Assembly: GCF_000328705.1 (NCBI RefSeq)
Contig: NC_019673.1
Location: 2,728,001 to 2,792,000 of the forward strand
DNA: 64,000 nt
Direction of reading: 5' to 3'
Source of the DNA: Saccharothrix espanaensis DSM 44229
GTDB lineage: Bacteria > Actinomycetota > Actinomycetes > Mycobacteriales > Pseudonocardiaceae
Position numbers and translations under genes: made by a program. This document shows, one piece after another, positions 9,601 to 17,927 of the stretch (position 1 is its first letter; each line of letters begins with the position of its first letter). Under the pieces are notes generated by a model. That model saw only the letters and a list, made by a program, of their open reading frames with translations. It searched no databases and was not told where the DNA came from.

Positions 9601-10228
9601 GGTCTACGCGGTGTGGGGCGGGTACGCGTACGGGCGCGAGCTGGACGGCGTCGAGGCGCGGATCGACATGGAGAGCGCGTACCGGCGGATCGCCGTGGCG
9701 GCGAAGAACATCGACACCCGCGAGCACGACATCGCGGACTCGGACGACTACTTCCAGTACCACGGCGGGATGATCGCGACGGTGCGGGCGTTGACGGGCA
9801 AGGCCCCGGCGGCGTACGTCGGCGACAGCACGCGGCCCGACGCGGTGCGGACGCGGACGTTGCACGAGGAGACGAACCGGATCTTCCGCGCCCGCGTGGT
9901 GAACCCGCGCTGGCTCGCGGCGATGCGCAAGCACGGGTACAAGGGCGCGTTCGAGCTGGCGGCGACGGTCGACTACCTGTTCGGCTACGACGCGACGACG
10001 GGTGTGGTCGCGGACTGGATGTACGAGCAGTTGGCGGCGAGCTACGTGCTGGACCCGGAGAACCAGAAGTTCCTCACCGAGTCGAACCCCTGGGCGTTGC
10101 ACGGGATCTCAGAGCGGCTGCTGGAGGCGGCGGACCGCGGTCTGTGGGAGCACCCGGAGGCGGAGACCCTGGAAGCGTTGCGGGCGGTGTACCTCCAGAC
10201 GGAAGGTGATCTGGAGGACGGGCGTTAG
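6611..10228 (+). CDS. cobN: Cobaltochelatase large subunit CobN
   Basis: ATP-dependent insertion of cobalt into hydrogenobyrinic acid a,c-diamide, together with CobS/CobT or ChlI/ChlD-type partners encoded elsewhere. The 1205-residue length is typical. Recognisable segments include [26 protein letters not shown] at the start, [57 protein letters not shown], and a C-terminus ending in [16 protein letters not shown]. A small repeat insert ([20 protein letters not shown]) lies near residue 145-165. The GTG start at 6611 directly follows the riboswitch. Confidence 0.96.
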   Translation: [1205 protein letters not shown]

Positions 10229-10466
10229 CGCTGCGAGCGTTGGCGCTGTGGGTGTGAGCGTTGCGGGTGTGGGCCTTGTAGGTGGTTCGGGGCGTTGGTG
10301 GTGAGCGGTGTGGTGGTAGAGGCGCGGTAGACGCGGTAGATGACGAGGTAGAGCGAGAGCTAGGCTGTTCGCGGCACGGCCCCGGTGGATCTTTTCGCCG
10401 GGGCTGTGGTTGTTTGCGGGTGTTTTCGAGCTTTCGTCTTCTTGTGTGGTTGGTGTGGCGGACTTC
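10229..10466. other. Non-coding spacer with low-complexity DNA after cobN
   Basis: I see no gene. The first ~110 bases are repetitive GCGTTG/GGGTGTGG-type sequence. The segment 10375-10408 forms a hairpin (11-bp arms with one mismatch, 12-base loop containing TCTTTT) that could terminate cobN transcription. Confidence 0.5.
10375..10408 (+). terminator. Hairpin downstream of cobN
   Basis: Arms CACGGCCCCGG and CCGGGGCTGTG pair at 10 of 11 positions around a 12-base loop, followed by GTTGTTTG. Plausible terminator between cobN and the cellobiose operon. Confidence 0.5.
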
Positions 10467-10496
10467 TTGACAGGAGAGCGTGGCGCGCACCACACT
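10467..10496 (+). promoter_or_regulatory. Candidate cebE promoter
   Basis: A consensus TTGACA at 10467-10472 is followed 18 bases later by CACACT (10491-10496), a weak -10 with the key A and T. The CebR operator begins 10 bases further on, near the expected start of transcription. Confidence 0.45.
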
Positions 10497-10506
10497 TCGG
10501 CGGGCC

Positions 10507-10520
10507 TGGGAGCGCTCCCA
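10507..10520 (+). promoter_or_regulatory. CebR operator
   Basis: The perfect palindrome TGGGAGCGCTCCCA lies 30 bases upstream of the cebE start codon. It is identical to the CebR-binding box described for Streptomyces cellobiose operons. With a CebR-like repressor encoded as the last gene of this operon, it is very probably the repressor site. Confidence 0.88.
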
Positions 10521-10549
10521 GAATGCCGCCGATCATGTGAGGAGTCCTC

Positions 10550-11818
10550 GTGCGTCAACGTCGAGCAGTCCTGGCCGCGACCCTGGCCGGAGCCGCAGCG
10601 CTCGCGGCGTGCGGTACGGGCGGTGGCGGCTCGGGCGGTCGGACGGAGCTGACCGTCGCGACGTTCAACGAGTTCGGCTACGAGGGGCTGTTCGAGGAGT
10701 ACGAGGCCGCGCACCCGAACATCGAGATCACCCACCGCAAGACCGGTCAGGCCGCGCCGCACCACCAGAACCTGATCACCAAGCTCGCCACCGGATCGGG
10801 GGCGGCGGACGTGGAGGCGGTCGAGGAGGGCTTCCTCAGCCAGGTCATGGCGAAGTCGGGGAAGTTCCACGACCTTCGGGAGATCGGGCCGGGCGACGTC
10901 GCCACCGACCGGTGGCTGAAGTGGAAGGTCGACGCCGTCACGACGAAGGAGGGCAAGCTGATCGGCTACGGCACCGACATCGGGCCGCTGGCGATGTGCT
11001 ACCGGACGGATCTCCTGGGTGCGGCGGGTCTGCCCACCGATCCCGAGGGCGTGCGGCAGATGTTCGCCACCTGGGACTCGTACTTCGCGGCGGGAGACCG
11101 TTACGTGGCGGCGGTCGGCAAGCCGTGGTTCGACGCGGCGGCGCAGATCTTCAACCCCATGCACAACCAGGCGGAGACGGGCTTCTTCGACCGGGACGAC
11201 AAGCTCGCCATCGAGTCGAACGACGACCGGAAGATCTGGGACCAGGTCACCGGCGCGGTGGCGCGCGGGCAGTCCGCGAGGCTCGTGGCGTGGAGCAAGG
11301 AGTGGCAGGACGGGTTCAGGCAGTCGGCCTTCGCCACCAAGACGTGCCCGTCGTGGATGCTGGGCGTGATCGAGGGCAACGCCGGGCCCGAGCACGCGGG
11401 CAAGTGGGCGGTGACGGCGGCGTTCCCGGGCGGCGGCGGCAACTGGGGCGGCTCGTACCTGACCGTGCCTCGGCAGTCCGAGCACGCCGAGGAAGCGGCG
11501 GCGCTGGCGGCCTGGTTGACCGCGCCGGAGCAGCAGATCAAGGCGTTCGTGGCCAAGGGGACGTTCCCGAGCCAGTCGGCGGCCCTGGCCTCACCCCGGT
11601 TGCTGGAGAAGACCAGTGAGTACTTCGGCGGGCAGAAGGTCGGCGCGCTGTTCGCGGAGCAGGCGTCGAAGGTCGCCGCGGCGCAGTACAAGGGGCCGCA
11701 GGACGGGGAGATCCAGGACAACGTGATCGCGCCGGCGCTCCAGGCGGTGGAGCAGGGCAAGTCCGCTGAAGAAGGGTGGGCGCAGGCGGTCGAAGGTGCC
11801 AAGAAGGCTGCGAAGTGA
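10550..11818 (+). CDS. cebE: Cellobiose/cellotriose ABC transporter, substrate-binding lipoprotein
   Basis: Extracellular sugar-binding protein of a carbohydrate-uptake ABC transporter. The 422-residue precursor starts MRQRRAVLAATLAGAAALAACGTGG, a signal peptide with a lipobox (LAAC) whose Cys at about residue 21 would be lipidated. The mature part resembles family 1 solute-binding proteins (LTVATFNEFGYEGLFEEYEAAHPNIEITH; ending EEGWAQAVEGAKKAAK). The GTG start at 10550 has a GAGGAG site upstream. Its stop overlaps cebF. The operator upstream and bglC/cebR downstream support cellobiose as substrate. Confidence 0.9.
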   Translation: MRQRRAVLAATLAGAAALAACGTGGGGSGGRTELTVATFNEFGYEGLFEEYEAAHPNIEITHRKTGQAAPHHQNLITKLATGSGAADVEAVEEGFLSQVMAKSGKFHDLREIGPGDVATDRWLKWKVDAVTTKEGKLIGYGTDIGPLAMCYRTDLLGAAGLPTDPEGVRQMFATWDSYFAAGDRYVAAVGKPWFDAAAQIFNPMHNQAETGFFDRDDKLAIESNDDRKIWDQVTGAVARGQSARLVAWSKEWQDGFRQSAFATKTCPSWMLGVIEGNAGPEHAGKWAVTAAFPGGGGNWGGSYLTVPRQSEHAEEAAALAAWLTAPEQQIKAFVAKGTFPSQSAALASPRLLEKTSEYFGGQKVGALFAEQASKVAAAQYKGPQDGEIQDNVIAPALQAVEQGKSAEEGWAQAVEGAKKAAK

Positions 11819-12759
11819 CGTCTGGAGTGGTGCGGGGGCGTGGTGGTGGGGAGAGGCGTGCGGGGAGGCGTGGGGAGAGGGAGTTCGCGCCGTACTTGTT
11901 TGTGGCGCCGTATTTTCTGCTTTTTGGGTTGGTCGGGCTGTTTCCGTTGGTGTACACGGCCTATGTCTCGCTGTTCGACTGGGAGTTGGGCGCGGACTCG
12001 ACGCCGTTCGTGGGGCTGGGCAACTACGCGGCCCTGGTGGGAGACGAGAGGTTCTGGAACGCGCTGCTCAACACGGTGAGCATCTTCGTGTTGTCGAGCG
12101 GTCCGCAGGTGGTGGTGGCGGTGGGGGTCGCTGCTTTGTTGAACACCGCGTTGCGCGGGCGCACGGCGTGGCGGATGGGGGTGCTGCTGCCGTACGTGGC
12201 CTCGCTGGTGGCGTTGACGATCATCTTCGCGGACCTGTTCGGGCCGAAGTACGGGATGGTCAACGACGTTCTGGAGTTGTTCGGGCTGTCGCGGATCGAC
12301 TGGCAGGCATCGAGGTGGTGGAGCCACGTCGCGATCGCGGCGATGGTGGACTGGCGGTGGACCGGGTACAACGCGCTGATCCTGCTGGCCGCGATGCAGG
12401 CGATCCCAGGTGACGTCTACGAGGCCGCGGTGGTCGACGGGGCGGGGAGGTGGCGGCAGTTCGTGTCGATCACGTTGCCGATGCTGCGGCCCACGCTGAT
12501 CTTCGTGGTCGTCACGTCGACGATCGGCGGGTTGCAGGTCTTCACCGAGCCGAAGCTGTTCGCGCCGGCGGGGAGCAGCAACGGCGGCGCGACGGGGCAG
12601 TACCAGACGGTGGTGCTGTACCTGTACCAGACGGCGTTCGAGAGTTTCGACCTCGGGTACGCGGCGGCGTTGGCCTGGGTGTTGTTCTTGGTGGTGGTCG
12701 TGGTCGCCGGGGTGAACTTCTTGGTGACGCGGCGGCTGGCCGGGACGGGGGAGTCGTGA
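11815..12759 (+). CDS. cebF: Cellobiose ABC transporter permease
   Basis: Inner-membrane permease of 314 residues with about six hydrophobic helices, the first being FAPYLFVAPYFLLFGLVGLFPLVYTAY. The EAA-type loop that docks the ATPase is AAVVDGAGRWRQFVSITLPMLRP. The GTG start at 11815 overlaps the cebE stop (GTGA), and its own stop overlaps cebG. The short Arg/Gly-rich N-terminus precedes the first helix. No ATPase gene is present, so a shared MsiK-like ATPase is inferred. Confidence 0.9.
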   Translation: MTSGVVRGRGGGERRAGRRGEREFAPYLFVAPYFLLFGLVGLFPLVYTAYVSLFDWELGADSTPFVGLGNYAALVGDERFWNALLNTVSIFVLSSGPQVVVAVGVAALLNTALRGRTAWRMGVLLPYVASLVALTIIFADLFGPKYGMVNDVLELFGLSRIDWQASRWWSHVAIAAMVDWRWTGYNALILLAAMQAIPGDVYEAAVVDGAGRWRQFVSITLPMLRPTLIFVVVTSTIGGLQVFTEPKLFAPAGSSNGGATGQYQTVVLYLYQTAFESFDLGYAAALAWVLFLVVVVVAGVNFLVTRRLAGTGES

Positions 12760-13559
12760 GTCGGCGTCCCGGGTTTGTGGTGTACGGGTTGTTGGGCGCG
12801 TTCGTCCTGGGGTCCGCGTTCCCGTTCTACTGGTCGTTCGTGGTCGCCGGCAACGAAGACGGGGACACACCGCTGGTGCCGGGCGGGAGGTTCCTCGCCA
12901 ACGCGAGCCGGGTGCTCGACACCATCCCGTTCTGGAAAGCTCTGGGCAACAGCATGATCGTGTCCGGCACGGTGACCGTGTCGGTGGTCCTGCTGTCCAC
13001 GCTGGCGGGGTTCGCGTTCGCCAAGCTGCGGTTCCGGGGGCGCGGGCCGTTGATGGTGTTCGTGGTGGCGAGCCTGGCGGTGCCGACCCAGCTCGGGATC
13101 ATCCCGCTGTACCTGGCGATGGCGGAATTCGGGTGGGCGGGGACGCTGGGCGCGGTGATCGTGCCGAACCTGGTGACCGCGTTCGGGGTGTTCTGGATGC
13201 GGCAGTACATCGTGGACGCGGTGCCGGACGAACTGGTCGACGCCGCGCGGATGGACGGGTGCAACCTGCTGAGGGTCTTCTGGCACGTGTGCGTGCCGGC
13301 GGTGCGGCCCGCGGCGGCGATGCTCGGGGTGTTCACGTTCATGATGTCGTGGAACGACTTCCTCTGGCCGCTGGTCGTGCTGGACGCGGACGAACCGACC
13401 GTCCAGGTGGCGTTGGAGAAGCTCCAGAGCGGTTACTACGTCGACAACTCGCTGGTGCTGGCCGGGACCACGTTGGCCACCGTGCCGGTGCTGGTCGTGT
13501 TTCTCGTACTTGGGCGGCAGATCGTCGCCGGGATCATGCAGGGTGCTGTGAAGGGGTAG
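12756..13559 (+). CDS. cebG: Cellobiose ABC transporter permease
   Basis: Second permease, 267 residues. It has the MalG-type helix pattern and the EAA-like loop ELVDAARMDGCNLLRVFWHVCVPAVRP. It begins SRRPGFVVYGLLGAFVLGSAFPFYWSFV and ends GRQIVAGIMQGAVKG, the usual ending of this family. The GTG start at 12756 overlaps the cebF stop, so cebE-F-G are translationally coupled. bglC starts two bases after its stop. Confidence 0.9.
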   Translation: MSRRPGFVVYGLLGAFVLGSAFPFYWSFVVAGNEDGDTPLVPGGRFLANASRVLDTIPFWKALGNSMIVSGTVTVSVVLLSTLAGFAFAKLRFRGRGPLMVFVVASLAVPTQLGIIPLYLAMAEFGWAGTLGAVIVPNLVTAFGVFWMRQYIVDAVPDELVDAARMDGCNLLRVFWHVCVPAVRPAAAMLGVFTFMMSWNDFLWPLVVLDADEPTVQVALEKLQSGYYVDNSLVLAGTTLATVPVLVVFLVLGRQIVAGIMQGAVKG

Positions 13560-13561
13560 CT

Positions 13562-15030
<1,469 letters not shown>

Positions 15031-15034
<4 letters not shown>

Positions 15035-16062
15035 CGGACGCCGTTGACCAGCCCAGGCCACGCCGCGCGACAACGCGCCTCGAAGAGGTGGCCCGCGCCG
15101 CCGGGGTGTCCAAGTCGACAGTGTCCCGGGTGATCAACGGTGAGCCTTACGTCAGCACAAAGGCGCGTGAGGCGGTCAGCCAGGCGATCTCGCGCCTCGG
15201 CTACTCGCCGAACCAAGCGGCCCGGACGTTGGCGGGCAACCGGGCCAACTGCATCGCGCTGGTGGTGTCCGAGCAGGGCAGCCGGGTGCTCGCCGACCCG
15301 TTCTTCGCCGGTGTGCTGCGCGGGGTCCACGCGGAACTGGCCGGGCGGCGGGTGCAGCTCGTGCTGATGATGAGCAAAGAGGGCGACGAGCAGGACCTGG
15401 TCAACTACCTGTGCGGCGGGCACGTCGACGGCGTCCTGGTGATCAGCCTGCACGGCCAGGACCCGCTGCCGAGGGTGCTCGCCGACGCGGGCCTGCCGAC
15501 GGTCGTCGGCGGGCGGCCGTTGGGCGCGGCGGGAGTGCCCTATGTGGACTCCGACAACTTCAACGGCGCGTTGGAGGCGGCCCGACACCTGATCGGGCTG
15601 GGGCGGAAGAAGATCGGCACCATCGCGGGCCCCCGGGACATGGCGGTCGGGATGGACCGGCTCGCCGGCTGGAAGCGGGGGATGAGCCAGGCTCGGGTTC
15701 CGGCCGACCTGGTGGCGTACGGGGACTTCACGCCGGAGAGCGGCGCGACGGCGATGGAAGAGCTGCTGGAGCTGGACCCGTCGCTGGACGCGGTGTTCGT
15801 CGCGGCCGACATCATGGCGCTGGGCGCGTTGCAGGTGCTGCACGCGCGCGGCAAGCGGGTGCCGGAGGACGTGGCCGTGGTGGGCTTCGACGACCTGATG
15901 ATCGCGTCGACGGCGGTGCCCCCGTTGACCACCGTGCGGCAGGACGTGGAACGGCTGGGGCGGACGATGACCTGGCGACTGATGTCGGAACTGGCGGGAG
16001 AGGAGAACCTGCCGCCGTTCCTGCTGCTGCCCACGTCGATGGTCACCCGGGTCAGCGCTTGA
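15031..16062 (+). CDS. cebR: LacI-family repressor of the cellobiose operon
   Basis: 343-residue LacI/GalR regulator. The helix-turn-helix is at residues ~15-40 (TTRLEEVARAAGVSKSTVSRVINGE), followed by the hinge (LGYSPNQAARTLAGNRANCIALVV) and a periplasmic-binding-like ligand domain (DAVFVAADIMALGALQVLHARGKRVPEDVAVVGFDD). The GTG start at 15031 overlaps bglC. Being the last gene of the operon it would repress itself through the TGGGAGCGCTCCCA box at 10507. In Streptomyces cebR instead sits upstream of cebE. Confidence 0.9.
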
Positions 16063-16110
16063 CGGCGCTGTGGTGGGTGCGTGGGTGTGCGCGGTTGAGG
16101 TGGGGCGGGG

Positions 16111-16485
16111 TCAGCCGCGTTTGGTCTGCCGGCGTAGCTGGAGGATGCGGGCCGCGCCCACCAGGGCAACCGTGACGGCGCCGCCGATCGCGGAGAAGAG
16201 CAAGGCCACGCCCAGCGGAAGGGTGCTGGCCAGGCCGATGAAGTGGATCGTCGCGTCGTCCAGGTTCTGCAGGATGAAGACCAGCAGGAAGATCAGGACG
16301 ACGATCGACGCCAGGACGGCCACCCAGGTGCCGCTGATCCTGGTGGGACGCGGTTTGCCCTTGCGGGGTGTGGTGGCCGGCTTGTGGTCGATCGGCGTGT
16401 GGTCGATCGACGTGGGCGGTGGACCGTCCGGGATCGGGGCGGCGGGAGTCGCTCGGATGCGGTCCTCGTCACGGGGAGTGGTCAC
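16111..16485 (-). CDS. LapA-like (DUF1049) two-helix membrane protein
   Basis: The 124-residue product starts at GTG 16485 (VTTPRDEDRIRATPAAP). It has a Pro-rich cytoplasmic N-terminus, then two transmembrane helices: GTWVAVLASIVVLIFLLVFI and PLGVALLFSAIGGAVTVALV. The intervening QNLDDATIHFIGLASTLP is the hallmark of the lipopolysaccharide-assembly protein A domain family, which is common in actinobacteria with unknown role. It ends with basic residues. The open frame extends upstream into low-complexity DNA that I do not consider coding. Convergent with cebR. Confidence 0.8.
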   Translation of the reverse strand: MTTPRDEDRIRATPAAPIPDGPPPTSIDHTPIDHKPATTPRKGKPRPTRISGTWVAVLASIVVLIFLLVFILQNLDDATIHFIGLASTLPLGVALLFSAIGGAVTVALVGAARILQLRRQTKRG

Positions 16486-16691
16486 GCCGTGATTATCGGT
16501 CCCGGAGGGCTGAAGTGCCACTCGGCAGATGGGGGGATGTTGGGTGTGGGGTGGTTGGGCGGGGTGGGGAGTGGTGGGCGGTTGCGAGGCGGGGCGGGCA
16601 GGTGCGGGTGGGGTGGGGGTGGGGGTGGGAAAGCAGAGAAAGAGCAAGAGCGGCGCTCGCCGCTGGGCAGGCCGCCGGGGGAGGAAGGCCC
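16486..16691. other. G-rich non-coding spacer upstream of the LapA-like gene
   Basis: About 200 bases between the LapA-like start and the left end of the IS30 element. The plus strand is extremely G-rich, with a run of five GGG-or-longer tracts separated by single T at 16606-16629, a strong G-quadruplex pattern. No gene is visible. Confidence 0.6.
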
Positions 16692-16715
16692 GCCGTGTTC
16701 TCCCCGTATGGCCTG
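16692..16715 (+). repeat. Left terminal inverted repeat of the IS30 element
   Basis: The 24 bases are the exact reverse complement of the composite made by 17885-17893 plus 27412-27426. They start GCCGTGTTCTCCCC and end GTATGGCCTG. They are also an intact copy of the inferred integrase attB. Confidence 0.82.
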
Positions 16716-16795
16716 GTCTGAGACAACCACGGCGGTGTCATACGGTCATGGCGACAGCAGATTTGATCTCGCCCGTCGAGTAGTGGGGTTGTCGT

Positions 16796-17800
16796 ATGGC
16801 CGGTGGCCCGTTGTTGTCGTTCGAGGAGCGGGAGCTGATCTCCCGGGAGTTGAGTCGGAACGCACGTTGTTCGACCCGTGTCCTCGGGATGCTTCTGGGG
16901 CGGCATCATTCGACGGTGGCGCGGGAGATCGCGGCCAACGGTGGTCGTCGTGGTTATCGGGCGGTGCGGGCGCAGTGCAGGGCGGCGGACCATCGTCGGC
17001 GGCCCAGGCTGCGTAAACTGGAGTCGTCGGTCCGGTTGCACGACGCGGTGAACGACGGGCTGCGGGAGAAGTGGTCGCCTCGCCAGATCGGCCGGCGGCT
17101 GCGCCTGGACCACCCGGACGATCCGGAGATGCGCGTGTCGCACGAGACGATCTACCAGAGCCTCTACCTCCAGGCCCGGGGCGAGCTGCGCACCCAGTTG
17201 AAGCTCGCCCTGCGTCAGGGCCGTCTGCACCGGGTCGACCGCAGCCGTCCCGCGACCGCCCGCCAGTACATCAAGGACATGGTCCACATCAGCGACCGGC
17301 CGAAAGAGGCCGACGACCGGGCCGTGCCGGGCTTCTGGGAAGGCGACCTGATCATCGGACGCGGCAACGCCTCCCAGATCGCCACCCTGGTCGAACGCAC
17401 CACCCGCTTCGTCATGCTGGTCCGCATCCCGTACGACCGCAACGCCCAACGGGTGGCCACGCTCCTGGCCCGGAAGATGGAGACCCTTCCGGACTTCCTG
17501 CGCAAGAGTGTCACCTGGGACCAGGGCCGGGAAATGGCCCGACACGCCTACTTCACCATCCGCACCGGCATCCCGGTCTACTTCTGCGACCCGCACAGCC
17601 CCTGGCAACGCGGCAGCAACGAGAACACCAACGGGCTGCTCCGCCAGTATTTCCCCAAAGGCACCGACCTGTCCACCCACACCCAGGCCGACCTCGACAA
17701 GGTCGCCGCGCAATTGAACGGACGACCCCGCCACACCCTCGACTGGCGCAAGCCCGTCGAGGTCTACAACGACCTGGTCAACGCCCACACGTCGCGATGA
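16796..17800 (+). CDS. IS30-family transposase
   Basis: 334-residue DDE transposase that looks intact. N-terminal helix-turn-helix: PLLSFEERELISRELSRNARCSTRVLGMLLGRHHSTVAREIAANGG. The catalytic DDE core is seen as FWEGDLIIG (first Asp), TWDQGREMARH (second Asp) and SPWQRGSNENTNGLLRQYFPKGTD (Glu region, the classic IS30 signature). The ATG at 16796 lies 80 bases inside the left repeat, and the stop lies 84 bases before the right repeat. Confidence 0.95.
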   Translation: MAGGPLLSFEERELISRELSRNARCSTRVLGMLLGRHHSTVAREIAANGGRRGYRAVRAQCRAADHRRRPRLRKLESSVRLHDAVNDGLREKWSPRQIGRRLRLDHPDDPEMRVSHETIYQSLYLQARGELRTQLKLALRQGRLHRVDRSRPATARQYIKDMVHISDRPKEADDRAVPGFWEGDLIIGRGNASQIATLVERTTRFVMLVRIPYDRNAQRVATLLARKMETLPDFLRKSVTWDQGREMARHAYFTIRTGIPVYFCDPHSPWQRGSNENTNGLLRQYFPKGTDLSTHTQADLDKVAAQLNGRPRHTLDWRKPVEVYNDLVNAHTSR

Positions 17801-17819
17801 CCACTTGACCCCACCCACC

Positions 17820-17868
17820 CTTGAGCAGGTAGTGCAAGCGGAAAGCGTGCTTGCACTACCTGCTCAAG
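17820..17868 (+). repeat. 20-bp perfect hairpin downstream of the IS30 transposase
   Basis: Arms 17820-17839 and 17849-17868 are perfectly complementary (CTTGAGCAGGTAGTGCAAGC with its reverse complement) around a 9-base loop. It lies inside the IS, between the transposase stop and the right terminal repeat, and probably ends transposase transcription before the integrase gene. Confidence 0.8.
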
Positions 17869-17884
17869 CGCGGTTCGCTGCGCG

Positions 17885-17908
17885 CAGGCCATAGGGTTAC
17901 CTTCATTT
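17885..17908 (+). other. attL of the integrative element
   Basis: Left junction. 17885-17893 (CAGGCCATA) belongs to the IS30 right repeat. From the TA at 17892-17893 onward the element arm GGGTTACCTTCATTT (17894-17908) begins. This arm is the imperfect mirror (12 of 15) of the arm at 27395-27409. The arm reaches the 5' end of the integrase gene, the usual place for a serine-integrase att site. Confidence 0.75.
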
Positions 17909-17927
17909 GGTGACCTACCGTGGTGAC

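Larger units (their letters stand above)
16692..17893 (+). mobile_element. IS30-family insertion sequence, left part (split by the integrative element)
   Basis: The IS runs from its left terminal repeat at 16692 through the transposase gene to the first nine bases of its right terminal repeat (17885-17893). The last 15 bases of that repeat are displaced to 27412-27426 by a 9.5-kb integrated element. Rejoined, the IS would be about 1217 bp with 24-bp perfect terminal inverted repeats, normal for IS30 elements. I see no target-site duplication in the outer flanks. Confidence 0.8.

Noticed and set aside
6569..10102. Very long open frame on the minus strand opposite cobN (over 1100 codons)
   Set aside because: It is the antisense shadow of cobN, an effect of high GC; the translation is Arg/His/Gln/Val-rich low complexity with no domain.
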